Assembly (NCBI RefSeq): GCF_026262505.1
Contig: NC_067207.1
Location: 19,064,082-19,128,081, forward strand
DNA length: 64,000 bases
DNA from: Trichomonas vaginalis G3
Lineage: Eukaryota; Parabasalia; Trichomonadida; Trichomonadidae
Direction: 5' to 3'
This document shows positions 30,222 to 41,768 of the stretch, piece by piece; the stretch's first letter is position 1, and each line of letters begins with the position of its first letter. The notes beneath the pieces are model-generated. The model was given only the letters and a program-made list of their open reading frames with translations. It was not told where the DNA came from and searched no databases. The position numbers and the translations under genes are program-made.

Positions 30222-31241
30222 AAATGACACAAGAAAGATATAATACTAGTATTGTTTCATCAAGATTGGACAGAATTTTTCCAAAGTTCAGAACAAAGAA
30301 CAAAATACTCTTCGAAAAGCCAAAAGCTTAGTTCAGAAGATCAGAATTATTACATCAGTTTTTGTAATTTTGGCACATTACTCACAGAAGGTGCCATTAG
30401 CTTTACGACTTCGAAAGATACAACAAAAACTCTTATTGAAACAACAAATTTTAATAACTGCTCCAATATTAAAGGAGGAGTAGGAAGCTTATACTTCTCC
30501 ACAGAAGGCGAATGTGTCCAAAATCCAATTTGTAGATTAAATTCTAATTCTGTTCAAGGATTTATGTATTGCTTAGTTGATGTCAGTGATATTGCTAAAT
30601 ATAAGAATAAAATTCTTAATTCTATTATTTCTGAAAGCGGAAATTTATATAAAGATAATGAAGGAGGAAATATTTGTCTAAATAATGGAGAAATTGAAAT
30701 AAATTCTATAAATATTTCTTATACTGATTTATATGAAAATAGTTTATTTGTTATATGGAGATATAAATCTTTATCCAGAGCATCATTTTCAACATTTAGT
30801 AATAATACTGATAAAACAACTTATACTTATTATTTTGGTGATTCATCAGAAACATTTTTGATTAAATCATGTAACTACTTAAGTAACAATTTAAGTACAA
30901 TAGTAAGTTCTGAATATGCATATGCTTATGTAGTTAATTGTAGTTTCATCAATAACACAGGCAGAACGTGTTATTTTTACCAAGTTGCGGGAGGCAATAT
31001 TACAATTGATGGATGTTACATTGATGAAAGTATTCCTTATTCTTGGGATGTTTATTTCACAAACAATGAAGCAAATCCATTCAAAATAGAATATCCAAAT
31101 TTAACATGTGAATTTGTTATTCCTGAACCAAAGAATGAAGAAGAAACTGAAATTATATATGTCAACAGAAAGAAAATAAATTTCAAAAATCTTCCTTTTT
31201 TGTTCTTTCAATCATTTGTTATTATTTCTTTATCCAAGTAA
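30222..31241 (+). pseudogene. Beta-helix surface-type protein, copy 2 (5' frame conflict)
   Basis: Paralogue of 25371-26403, ~80% alike by eye. The main frame 30252-31241 (~329 codons) carries the rungs ISFCNFGTLLTEGAISF, GSLYFSTEGECVQN, NCSFINNTGRTCYF and ITIDGCYIDES and ends in the same hydrophobic run. As in copy 1 the in-context ATG (30222, MTQERYNTSIVSSRLDR) is in another frame that stops at 30331. Shared 5' and 3' flanks show the whole unit was duplicated. It ends ~460 bp before the Maverick. Confidence 0.65.
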
Positions 31242-31701
31242 AATATATGTACATAATACGTTGTTTCAATGCTGTTGAAATCAAATTATATAATTTCCTG
31301 TGAAACACAAGGAAGAAAAGCTAATAATTGAATTATATCAGATAGTTTGATGAAGAAGGACTAACTCTAATTGAATCAGGGTTTTATTTCATGAATAAAC
31401 ATTCAAAATACAGTATTTCATATATTTAATGTTATACATCTCATTTTATAATAATCGGATATGCCACACATATGTCTCTGATTAGATTTTATAAGTTAAA
31501 AGCATAGATTCTTGGAGATCATTCTATTGTAGAATTCTGATATCTTTATTTTTGATTGAAGGAAAGTTCAGAGAGAAGAATTCCGAGACCTCAAGTTTCA
31601 AATCTCAATAATAAAAGCCTCTCACATTGGATACATTTTATTGTTATTAAAATATGAGTGTCAAATACCTGTTGGTCAAAATATATTTAATGATATACAC
31701 A
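31242..31701. other. Left flank of the Maverick
   Basis: AT-rich 3' flank of beta-helix copy 2, similar in its first ~200 bp to 26404-26640. No gene seen. Confidence 0.5.
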
Positions 31702-31702
31702 C

Positions 31703-31706
<4 letters not shown>
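31702..31706 (+). repeat. Target site duplication (left), CCATA
   Basis: CCATA immediately before the A-run; the same five bases follow the T-run at 56205-56209. Mavericks generate 5-6 bp duplications. One A is ambiguous with the A-run. Confidence 0.65.
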
Positions 31707-31741
<35 letters not shown>

Positions 31742-31781
31742 TAGTGGGGCTTCCAGGCACTTCGTGCCTTCTAGCCCTGAG
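31707..31781 (+). repeat. Left terminus of the Maverick: A-run and hairpin
   Basis: 33 consecutive A, then GTAGTGGGGC and an imperfect hairpin at 31747-31777 (GGGCT / AGGCAC / TTC loop / GTGCCT / AGCCC). The same hairpin and a T35 run form the right end (56132-56204). Confidence 0.85.
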
Positions 31782-32990
31782 GATGTTTTGTCAAGACTTC
31801 TTCATCGTAAATGTTTTGTCAAGACTTCTTCGTAAATGTTTTGTCAAGACTTCTTCATCGTAAATGTTTTGTCAAGACTTCTTCGTAAATGTTTTGTCAA
31901 GACTTCTTCATCGTAAATGTTTTGTCAAGACTTCTTCGTAAAATCAGACAAAAATAATGTTTATGTTAGAATGTTAGATCTAACCTCTTTTCTAACATCG
32001 TAGAAAACTCATGATTTCATCGTAAATGTTTTGTCAAGACTTCTTCGTAATGAGCGTAAATGACCCAAAAATAATGTTTATGTTAGAATGTTAGATCTAA
32101 CACGTTTTCTAACATGTTTTCTAACATCGTAGAAAACTCATGATTTCATCGTAAATGTTTTGTCAAGACTTCTTCATCGTAAATGTTTTGTCAAGACTTC
32201 TTCGTAAATGTTTTGTCAAGACTTCTTCATCGTAAATGTTTTGTCAAGACTTCTTCATCGTAAATGTTTTGTCAAGACTTCTTCGTAAAATCAGACAAAA
32301 ATAATGTTTATGTTAGAATGTTAGATCTAACACGTTTTCTAACATGTTTTCTAACCTCATGAATTTTCATGAACTTTCTTTACAAAGTCTTTACGATGAA
32401 GAACTTTACAAAGTCTCAACAAAACATTGACAAGAAAGTTCATGAGAAAGACTTTACAAAGTCTTTACGATGAAGAACTTTACGAAGAAATCTCAACAAA
32501 GTCTTTACGAAGAAGTCTTGACAAAACATTTACGATGAAATCATGAAAATTCAAGAGGGTAGAAAACATGTTAGAAAACATGTTAGATCTAACATTCTAA
32601 CATAAACATTATTTTTGCTGAATTCCGTATGAAATTTCATGAATTTTGTATGTTTTAGACCATGTTAGAAAAGAGGTTAGAAAAGAGGTTAGATCTAACA
32701 TTCTAACATAAACATTATTTTTGCTGAATTCCGTATGAAATTTCATGAATTTTGTATGTTTTAGACCATGTTAGAAAACATGTTAGAAAACATGTTAGAT
32801 CTAACATTCTAACATAAACATTATTTTTGGGTCATTTACACTCATTACGATGAAGAAGTCTTAACAAAGTCTTTACGAAGAAATCTCAACAAAGTCTTTA
32901 TGAAGAAGTCTTGACAAAACATTTATGAAGAAATCTCAACAAAGTCTTTACGAAGAAGTCACAACAAAACATCTGTCAAAAACCGCTTTT
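31782..32990. repeat. Left subterminal repeat region of the Maverick
   Basis: About 1.2 kb without a gene. It is built of 26-29 bp units (tgttttgtcaagacttcttc with cgtaaa) and of six copies of a longer repeat centred on GTTAGATCTAAC (31973, 32090, 32320, 32582, 32688, 32794). Up to ~32360 the units point one way and from ~32370 the other way, so the region can fold back on itself. By position it is a candidate for replication, packaging or transposase binding; nothing in the sequence proves which. Confidence 0.75.
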
Positions 32991-32995
32991 TAACT

Positions 32996-33001
32996 TCACT
33001 T
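32996..33001 (+). promoter_or_regulatory. Initiator-like motif in the Maverick
   Basis: TCACTT, preceded by TTTTTAAC, lies 7 nt upstream of the ATG at 33005 (its A). It matches the host initiator, unlike most other element genes which have a T-rich box only. Confidence 0.4.
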
Positions 33002-33004
33002 AAA

Positions 33005-36000
33005 ATGCCACGTAAGCTACGTAAGAATATACGTAAGAGGAAGAGAGCATTGAAACATCCAATAGTAAAACTGACACCACAACAACAGTTGCAACAACAA
33101 ATGCTGAATGACCCCACTATGTTGCAACAAATGTCAAGCAATCCTATGCTTTTAAACCGAGTTGTTGGTGCACAGAGTGGAGGTTTAAGAGCGGCACTTT
33201 TAGCGAAAATGGCAGGCTATGGTGGAGCTGCAGACGGAACAGCCTATAACCCTCAAAGTCAAATGAATTTGAGTTCACTCAAAAATCAAATAACAGATGT
33301 CAAAAAGTCAAACATAGACATACAGAAGCAAATAAGTGAAAACGAAAAGAAACTAGAATATGACAGACACACAAAGAAACTCAATGAGTTAAACGTAGAG
33401 AAAAAGAAGAAAGAAGAACAACTGAAAGAACTAAGTACAGAGGAATATGCGAAAAAAGTGTCAGAAAAAGCAGCAGAAGTAGCAAAATGGAACAAGATGT
33501 CATAAATTTGAAAAACCATACTACTCAATATAAAGTACTGAAAGATGAAGAGATAAAACAAAAAGCCCTGAAGACATATATGGATAGCGATGAGTATAAA
33601 AAAGAAGTTGAAGCAAATGTAAAGGCAGAAAAACTTTTACAGTTGCAAAACCAAACCGTACAGTATGAAAACTTAGCACAAGAAAGTAAAAATAACGACG
33701 CAGCCATGCAAAAGGCAATGAAAAGCGCAGAATATATAAAAGCTAATAATGACTGGTTAGATGCCCAAGCCAACGCTAAAGCAGCCCAACTCATAGGGTC
33801 AATAAGGACAAAAATACAAGCGGATGAAGACAGTTCAAATGAAGCTTTAACAAATGCTGACTTTAAGAACGCTTTCGAAGCTCTTCATAGTAAGGTGAAA
33901 CAAGTGAACGACTTCTCATCTGGAAAGAAACTGAAGTCTGAAGGTTTCGACAAAGAGTTAAAAGAAGTAGCACAAAATATGACGAAAATAACAGATGCAG
34001 CAACGAGACAGGCAGTTCAAAGTGCCTATGACGCCGTTAGAGCAACTGTTGTGAAAAGTCAAGAAAAAGAGTTACAACAGACCAAAACAGACCTAGTAAA
34101 TGCTTTCTTAAAAACGAAAAGTCAGGTAGGACATTACGCTGCAGATGGAACATATGTGCCAGCTGGTGGAACTTATATACCACCAAACCCTCCAAGAGAA
34201 GCACCTGCACCAGGACTACCTAGAACATTTACATCGTCACATGGACACAGACACAGGCATGCACAACAACCAGCACAACAACCACCTCCACAACCAGCAC
34301 AACAACCAACACAACAACCAGCACAGCAACCAACAGTTCAAAACCCTGCACAACAACAACCACAAACAGAGCAAGGACATAAAAGAAGTAGAGAACAAGG
34401 AAACCAAGAATTCTTAAAAATGCTTAAAGAAGAGTGTGGTTTCCCAGATACTGTTGACTTTAGTGACAGATATAAAGAAGCTATTGGAAAGTTCAAGGAT
34501 GGAAATACTGACCCGGACCTATTTAGCTTTATGGCTCAGCACCAAAACGGATATAATCTCAAACCTGGAAAATACAAGCTCGCTAAGGGATATGATTTAA
34601 TAGCATATCATCCAAATGACATGGATGAATTTACTCCGAGATATTTGATGTCAGAGCTAAATGACAATTCAACTTTCGTCATGAAACGCGTAAAAAATAG
34701 AGACGGAACGAAAGAACAAAAGCTTATGAATGCGGATGACGTAGATAGGGAAATTGTTGAAAACGGTCTCGGAATATATGAAATGCCAGCAGATGAGGTA
34801 CAAGAAACTCCACAGGAAGAAGTTCAGATACAACCAGACATGGAAGAAATAGTTCAGCAACAACAGCTAGAAGAGCCTGAAGGAAACGAACAAGTCACTC
34901 CTTTGGAAACTAACCTCACAGAACTAGATGAAGATTTGGAACAGCCGAAAAATCTTGACCCTCAACAAGAGTATGCGGAGAATATGGAATATTTCCAGGA
35001 GTCTAAAAAAATTCGGCTGACATAGTAGAAGAATATCGAAAAATGTTTGCCGACATACAAAAGACTCCAACACCAGATGAAAATATTCAGCATAGAATGG
35101 AAGAACTGAAAAAAATGTACACAAATACAACAACCTTTTTACTTACGAGCATTTAACGTTCAATCTTCGGATGAACTCGGTGAAAATAAAAGGTTAAATT
35201 TCAAGAAAACATATAGAAATGAAACATTGTTTAAAGTTCATTCAGAACCTAACCAAGATGGAAACAAACCTACTTTTGTTTCTGCAGACGATGGAACTAC
35301 AATGAGATGGGGTCATAAAGCTAATCCAGATAGGTGGTTCATAAACTTACAACCACAATTCCAAGAAGTTGTAGACGCAATGGAAGTCAATGGTGAACGA
35401 GATATAGCTGGTATTTTAAGCGCGGCTTTAATGCCATTGAAAGATATGAAAGATGCAGATATTTTGGACCAGTATGAAATGAACATGGCTGATGGAAATA
35501 TAACACCTGACGTTCTAGAACATTTATCTCAAAGAACTACACAGAACCATAAAGATGGTATATTTGGTGAAGAGTTTTAGAAAGAAAGTTAGGGAGAGAG
35601 AAGGAAGAGAACCTATTGTACATGACCTTGCAAACGAAAGTTTACAAAATGTCATAAAAACTTACTTTGCAGACGATGAATCGAGAAGGGATGAATATTT
35701 AAGAAAACTCAAATGGACAGTACCAAATGAAATGTTAGTATTGAAAAACATGTTCCTTGACAAAATAAAACCAACTACAGAAATAAACGACGCAAGACTG
35801 AAAGATTGGGTAAAAGCTTTCCCATTCACAAAAGATATAGTTGGTAACATGGAAAGAAAACCAGAATGGCTACAAAAACATATATTTGGAAACGAGCTTA
35901 TTCCATATGGACAGGCACTGTTTGAAGCGCTTGAACCGGAAACTCAGGAAAGAGTCATGCAAACAATACGCGAAGACTCAAATACAGACTATGACAAACT

Positions 36001-36166
36001 CTTTCTAGGATATAGGTTACCTGAGATGGGCGACCAGAGCCAAAAGGCAAAAAGGACATGGGAAATTTGCAACATACTAGATGAACATATGCAAAGATGC
36101 AACAACTTCAAGCAGAGGGCAATGAAGGAAAAAGAAGAGTTAAAAACTCAGTCAGGAAGAAAGTAA
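33005..36166 (+). pseudogene. Large putative virion structural protein, frameshifted
   Basis: Continuous coding sense of ~1050 codons runs through several frames: 33005-33505, 33487-35025, ~35020-35150, ~35150-35580 and 35555-36166, each hand-over being a one-base shift. N-terminus is very basic (MPRKLRKNIRKRKRALKH) and Gln-rich, then long coiled coil, then a Pro/Gln/His linker (34230-34370, repeats of AQQP), then an acidic region and a helical C-terminal domain. I do not recognise a family. Its place directly before the major capsid gene and its composition suggest an internal or tegument-like structural protein or a polyprotein. With the frameshifts this copy would not make the full product. 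Confidence 0.6.
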
Positions 36167-36233
36167 AGCTTGGTCCACGTGGGTTCTATTATGACATATA
36201 AACCCAACTATTCTATATTTTTACCCATATGAA

Positions 36234-37836
36234 ATGTACGCCGCTCAGAATATAACGCCAACAGTTTTGGATGCTATGAATGGAAATGTTTCCGAATGGT
36301 ATAACGAATGCGACAATGCCATTAGAAGGTCAGAAATAGTTCCTGGAACTTACGAATATACAACTGCTGTTTCTTATGGAAACGTAGGTGAGTTTGGTGA
36401 AGGTTCTTCAACAACAGTAGATATTGCATGCGACAGGTTTCACATTATTTCTATTGACAACTCATTCTTATACGTGGAACAAGACATTGAAATAAAACCT
36501 TCTGCCAAGTTGTCTGACAAGAAAGGTTGCAATGGAATTTTCTATGTCGGATACCAATATGCTCCAGAAGTTTTCATGGGATATAAGATATATTCTAACT
36601 CTGACTTAGTTCAAACAGTAACATGGGCAAACTATGAATGGTTCGCTTTGAGAAACTCAGTACAACCACAAGCTAGAGAACAAACAGACCAGTATGCAAC
36701 TATTGAGAAAATAAGAAGACTTGACCCTAACGTTCCAGGAGTTTATGTTAACCTTTCTGGTTCAGATGGAACTGCTGCCACTAAAGTAAAACTGAAACTT
36801 AGAGTTCCTTTGTCATCTTTCCTCATCTTCAGGTTTTTAAGATACTTGCCAAACTGGGCAGGAAAAATTTCTATCGAACTTACTCCAAGCAAAAATAACT
36901 TAGTCATTGCACCAACACAAGACCCATTCACTCTTACTGTAGCTGGAACTGGTGGAGCCAAGTTCTGTGACTTTTGCAAAGACAAAGTTGACTTAGACTT
37001 TGGTTTCTCAAACTTCAACACTGAAGTAAAACTATTATTTCAATGCTGCTGGAACTGCTTGGGACCCAGTTAAGTTCACATGCGAAAAATTTGAATGCAA
37101 GAGAATAGAAAGCAGACTTGCCGTTTATATGTTGGACCCAGATATTTCAAATGCTTTAGCTGCCAAATATATTGCAGTTCCACTTATGTTCCCTATACAC
37201 CAAATATCTGTCAAAGACTTTGCAGGTGAAGTTGGAAACCAAAGTGCTGACCCAGGTGCAAGAACAGATATTGCTTTAACAACTGCAATGAAACATGCAG
37301 ATACTATGTTTGTACTGTTCAGACGAACTATAAATGACTATTCTTGTTTACAACCCTGGTATTAAATACCATATAAACATAGATGGCAAATACTATCCAA
37401 GAGAAGAATATTCCACAGTTGAAGATATGAGGTCATACAACTTGACATTAGATGCTATGAACTTTAACAACAACTTCACAACAACCATTAACCCTGAAAT
37501 GCAAAGTTCTATTATGCCATATGTGAAAGTATGGACCCATACAGGAGCTCAAAAAACTCAATATACAAATGGAGACCGTTCAAACTTTTGGCTTGGCATT
37601 CCATTTGCTGACTCAGAAGACTTTATGGGTGGTATTTCAACTGTTGGTACTGTACAAATACAATATACTGGTGACAGAGACGGTCCAGATGAACTGAGAG
37701 CAAAGAAGTTTACAAAACCAATAGCACTTTTCACGGAAGATGCTCTTTTGAAGATTCGTTCGATGAAACCTGCTGGGGCTCCTCAGATTGGCATACGACA
37801 GCTTCCATCGAGCAGATTTTGGCAGCAGGTCAGTAA
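36234..37836 (+). pseudogene. Major capsid protein, double jelly-roll Polinton type, frameshifted
   Basis: Coding sense of ~530 codons in frames 36234-~37030, ~37030-37365 and 37334-~37740; the last ~35 codons read best in a further frame ending at TAA 37834-37836 (TASIEQILAAGQ), though the preceding frame stays open to 37852. The pattern is that of Polinton/virophage major capsids: two beta-rich halves with WTHTG..., SFLIFRFLRYLPN, and a linker, preceded by an acidic N-terminus. This protein would form the pseudo-hexameric capsomers of an icosahedral particle. Promoter: T-rich box TATTTTTACCC 10-20 nt before the ATG. At least two, probably three, single-base shifts. Confidence 0.78.
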
Positions 37837-37837
37837 G

Positions 37838-38149
37838 TTGTTCTTGAACTGACTTCTCTCCGTCAAATATTGACAGTACGCCAGTTTTGACATAAAATTG
37901 TATTATAAACTTACCTTTAGAAATATCTGTAAGTTTTGAAGTTATATTTTTGTCTGCTTCAAGAACTTTCACCATCTCGGTTATACCAACTTTCTTTGCT
38001 TTATGAAAATATTTTGGTTCAGCAAAGACTGCTATTCTATAACATTTTCCATTGTTTGTATAAAGAACTATTCTATCAATGAACTTGTATTGTTTGTGTG
38101 TGTAAACTTTGTTCTGCTTCAATTCGAAGAGATACTCAAATACGTCCAT
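37838..38149 (-). CDS. Hypothetical Maverick protein, 3' end uncertain
   Basis: Starts at the ATG 38149 (MDVFEYLFELKQNKVYTHKQ) and is convincing for ~100 residues to about 37840 (SVQEQLTDLLPK). The frame stays open to 37637, but that part is antisense to the capsid gene and looks like shadow, so the natural stop was probably lost. No family recognised. It shares an 18-bp divergent promoter with the gene at 38168. Confidence 0.5.
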
Positions 38150-38167
38150 CTTTTTATTCTAAGTAAA
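38150..38167. promoter_or_regulatory. Compact divergent promoter
   Basis: Only 18 bp (ctttttattctaagtaaa) separate the two divergent ATGs. It holds a T-run and ATTCTA, as does the divergent promoter at 53115-53132. Confidence 0.5.
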
Positions 38168-38653
38168 ATGTCATTTCCGAAAAATAGAAGCGTAAGTGTT
38201 TCAAAAGGTTTAATGGCGGTGGCAGATGTGAAGTTAAATTCACCAACTCAAACAAACAGTCAAAGTGTTGTTGTCAATGTCAAAGAAAGAGAAGTTGAAG
38301 TGGGAAACCATACGAAGACGAAGATGGTATAAACAATAGTTCCTGTAAAAGAACCAACATACCCTGAAGTTAGCAGAGACTTAAGTTCTGTTGCAGATAT
38401 TCGAAACGACTACCAACAACTGAAAGACAAACTTCAAACTCAGGAGAAGATTTGTCAAGCTTTAAGTATAATGTTAAACTTGGTCGAACACAACCCTGTA
38501 AAAGTGAACTCATATGTCATTGCACCTCATGAAGTTTTGAAAGAACTATTGAAACTTTTGACAGAGGCAGACGATATAAACATCAAAGAAATAGAACCGA
38601 CATTAGTTGCTGTGGTGTTTCATATAATGTCATTGACAAGATATACGTTATGA
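38168..38653 (+). pseudogene. Hypothetical Maverick protein with in-frame stop
   Basis: 161 codons in a single frame (MSFPKNRSVSVSKGLMAV ... MSLTRYTL) interrupted by one TAA at 38330-38332. The halves are otherwise continuous, so this is a nonsense change rather than a shift. The second half is helical with leucine heptads. Family not recognised; position between capsid and penton genes suggests a virion role. Confidence 0.55.
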
Positions 38654-38745
38654 AAGGAGGTGAAACGTTGAACTTAAAGTATAGTTTCCCAGACGTCATA
38701 AAAATATTTGACGACCACAACATTTCATTAAAATTTATTTGCTAA
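38650..38745 (+). CDS. Possible 31-residue small ORF
   Basis: ATG overlaps the previous stop (ATGA) and the frame MKGGETLNLKYSFPDVIKIF runs to TAA 38743-38745, five bases before the penton ATG. Too short to judge; coupling by overlap is unusual for a eukaryotic element. Confidence 0.25.
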   Translation: MKGGETLNLKYSFPDVIKIFDDHNISLKFIC

Positions 38746-38749
38746 GTAA

Positions 38750-39537
38750 ATGGCAGAAGATATAATGGTTTATACTATTACGACTAAAAACCCTGAGTCA
38801 TATAATTCTATAACAACAAACTTACAAAGTCCTCAAGGACGGTATTGTAAACTAACTTTAAACACAATGACGACTAAAGCCTGTTTTGCTCTTTTGACAC
38901 CAGAAGACTTTGTTGTTGTGAATGGTAAAAAATACTTCTTTGAAGATACTTACTCAGATATACCACCAACAGGTTTTGTTGACTTATTTAATACTTTAAG
39001 GACGGATGTAACATGTGCTGCAACTAGAGCAGGTTTCATTATGTTTGGATGTCCGACTGAGTTTACTATAAACGATATGAGCTATAATACAAAACTTATT
39101 TCTGGTTTTTCTACCAACAGTTTCCTATAACAGGAAAAGGTGTCATACAAGGAATGTCTATTCCATGACATTAAGCACACCAATCTTATATATTGTTTCA
39201 AACTTAGGTTTCAAAGTGTTATTCGAATGTCGACAGAAACTATTATGACCAAAAGATACTTATGCGTATAAACAATACTTTCTCTGCTGGTTTGCCTATT
39301 GTTCATTCGAATGCAGAATTTTCAACCTTAGTGAACTCAAACACTTTGGCAAGTATAACGTTGACATTAGTTGACGCAAACTTTGTTCCTGTAAAACTTT
39401 TATGTCCTATGTATTTGTCAATGACGGCAGAAAGTTTCGAATTGGAAGATGCAACCGGTGAAAGTATTGTATTACAAGAACAACTTCAACAACAAATAGC
39501 TCAAGAACAACAAATGCAACAAATAGCTCAAGAATAA
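38750..39537 (+). pseudogene. Penton-like minor capsid protein, frameshifted
   Basis: Frame 38750-39130 (MAEDIMVYTITTKNPESYN...) gives way, through ~130 bp with at least two frame changes, to 39262-39537, which carries INNTFSAGLPIVHSN and TLTLVDANFVPVKLLCPMYL. The LVDANxxPVKLLxPMYL phrase is the conserved strand region of Polinton single-jelly-roll minor capsid (penton) proteins. A Gln-rich tail follows. Together with the upstream major capsid gene this gives the two-gene capsid set known from Polintons. Not functional as read. Confidence 0.7.
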
Positions 39538-39563
39538 AAAAATATTTTTTTATTTTTATAAAA

Positions 39564-40799
39564 ATGTACAGAATAGATGTTTCAGATTTTTATGACTTCC
39601 AAGCATTCAGAATATGTGTCCATTTAGAGACTATAACAAAGCAGTCGAGAATTTGAAACGTTTAGTCATTTATGTCGACTCTGCCCAGAATGTTATGTTA
39701 TGAAAGAATGGGATGTAGTCTTTAACAAACCAAGAGCAACAAATAGTTTCAGAACAAGAATGTAGAACAGAAACTTAAGAAAATAAAAGTTGTACAAGTT
39801 GGCATGAAGATGTTAGATGCTTGGGATATCTTATTGTCAAAGTTAGAAGATTTTTCAGTTCGTGGTATAAAGTTTTATACACCTTCTCCAAACTTCTATT
39901 CTATCTTCACTGGATATAAATACGAACAAGTAGAATGGAAAGAAAATATTATAGAAGCTTGGTTAGACCATGTCAAAGAAATTATATGCAATGGAAACGA
40001 AAGAGTCTATGAGTATATCTTATGTTGGTTTGCAAACATCTTACAACATCCAAGTGCTAAAAATGAAAACTGCTCTCATTATATATTGGAAAAAAGGAAC
40101 TGGTAAGAACACATTCTTTACAGATATCTTATGCAAACTGTTAGAAGGTTATTCGAATCCGAATATGACAAACTTAGAAAACATCTGGCGGTAAATTTAA
40201 CTCTTCAATAGAGAATATGAAACTTATAGTATGTAACGATCTTCAAAGTATAGATACAACAAAAGTTTTGAACTCAGATGCTTTGAAGAGTCTTATAACA
40301 GACAAAGTTGGAGTTGTTGAAAGAAAGTATAAAGACCAAAGAGTTGTGAAAATGTTGCAAACTTCATTATGGTTTCAAACAATGCTGTTCCGATGAAGTT
40401 AGAAAGTTCTGACAGAAGATATGTAGTTGTCAGAACGTCAGATTCCATATGCAAGATACAGAATATTTTGACGACTTAGCAGAAACTTTGACATCTGACT
40501 TTTACAACCACTTGTTCTCATATTTCATGACATTAGATATTTCTAAGTTCAATCCAAGACAAATTCCACATACCGAAGAGAGACAAACATTGTTAGAAGC
40601 AAACAAGAGTGTATATGAACTGTTTATAGATGAGACTAACTTTGAGTGTTTAGATGAAAGGTCATTGTACGATGAATATAAACAATATTGTCAAGAAATA
40701 TGGTTATATGACAGCTTCTAAACGAACATTCTTGGAAATGTCAAAAATCTTTTAGATGTTCAGAATGGCGTATATACAAAGAAAAATTTTTCTGAGTAA
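39564..40799 (+). pseudogene. SF3 (D5/DUF5906-like) helicase, frameshifted
   Basis: About 410 codons in several frames (39564-39650, ~39650-39800, 39804-40106, ~40075-40194, ~40195-40445, 40449-40721, to TAA 40797-40799). Motifs: Walker A KKGTGKNTF, acidic Walker B region with IVCNDLQS, a sensor-1 like ANFIMVSNN and the SSDRRYVVVRTSD arginine motif, the order of superfamily 3 helicases. These unwind viral and plasmid DNA as hexamers. Upstream residues are few, so a primase domain is lacking. Since I see no polymerase in the element, this would be its main replication protein. At least five frame changes. Confidence 0.8.
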
Positions 40800-40835
40800 A
40801 TTTAAAAAAAAAACATTTTTTATCCGATAGAAAAG

Positions 40836-41257
40836 ATGGCAAAATTCATCTCAGTAAACAAGTACATGACAGAAGTCAAAGAAGAACTAGACCCATTCGC
40901 TTATTTGAATGTTTTAACTTCTACCATTTTGAAAAGTCTTCATTCAGCAAAGTTTGGAACATCGAACCAGTTAAGTTTGCTATTGTGACTAAAAATGGTG
41001 CGAAATTTGAAGACTTAGACATAGAAGGTTTGTTAGCAGTCAAAGAAAATTTTGACAGAAGGTTCTCAAACCTTAAAGAAGGCAAAGCATACAAACTTGT
41101 TATACCTTATGAACCAAAGAAAGCAGACGACTATGAATATTATGAGTCTAAGATAGTTGAAGTTCAAGGTAAATTGGGTAAAAAGATTTTAGAGTCTAAG
41201 CCAGTGTTTGCCCCTAAAGAGGAAGAGAACATTGACATTGACCCAGAAATGTTCTAA
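40836..41257 (+). pseudogene. Hypothetical Maverick protein, one frameshift
   Basis: Frame from ATG 40836 (MAKFISVNKYMTEVKEELD) shifts near 40910 into the frame ending at 41257 (...PVFAPKEEENIDIDPEMF). About 140 residues, Lys/Glu rich, acidic end. Promoter-like T-run ttttttatccgatag before the ATG. Family unknown. Confidence 0.55.
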
Positions 41258-41276
41258 AAATAAAATTTTATTTTTA
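41255..41276. terminator. Perfect 22-bp palindrome joining two convergent stop codons
   Basis: The palindrome begins with the TAA of the forward gene (41255-41257) and ends with the TAA of the reverse gene (41274-41276). It reads TAAAAATAAAA and its inverse. TAAA is the trichomonad poly(A) signal and often overlaps the stop, so one short palindrome could serve 3' end formation for both genes. Confidence 0.55.
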
Positions 41277-41733
41277 CATGTCAAATTTCTTTTTCTCCTG
41301 GCTCTGGCTCTGGCTCTTTTCTTCTCTTCTTCTACTTTCTTTTCTTTCTTCTCTCTCTTCTCTTCTTCTCTGGTGGAGTTAATGTCAAATTTCTCAGAAC
41401 CATATTTATGTAAAAGTTCTTTGTCCTTTAATAGCTCTTCTATTCTGTTTTCTATTTCATCTTCAAGAACAGCGCATGTGTCTTCTTTGCATTCTAAGAA
41501 CTTTTGTTGGACTTCATCTTTCCAATCGGCGTCATCTCTGTCAACAAGTCTGTCATTGACAAACTTAAAGACTTCTCTGCCTAATGTTTTATGGTTCTTG
41601 TCATATTCCCAGAAACAGAACTTTAGAACAAATTCACACCTTTCTTGTTTACACTATGTAAGATTTTATGGTCGACAGATGTTTTGCTGTCGAAAAGTTT
41701 ATCCCGAATATAGATAGCGAAATCGCTAGACAT
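41274..41733 (-). pseudogene. Hypothetical Maverick protein (charged coiled coil), one frameshift
   Basis: Reverse strand from ATG 41733 (MSSDFAIYIRDKLFDSKTSV) to about 41650, then a one-base shift into the frame KFCFWEYDKNHKTLGREVF ... ending with a Glu/Arg/Gln-rich tail and TAA at 41274-41276. About 150 residues. Family unknown. The long forward ORF here (41208-41717) is the shadow of its charged codons. Confidence 0.55.
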
Positions 41734-41768
41734 TTCCTAAAAGATAAAATTTTTAATTTTCTAAAAAT

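Noticed and set aside
41208-41717. Forward ORF of 169 codons rich in Ser, Phe and Leu
   Set aside because: It is antisense to the charged reverse-strand Maverick gene 41274-41733, which has a start, promoter and sensible tail.
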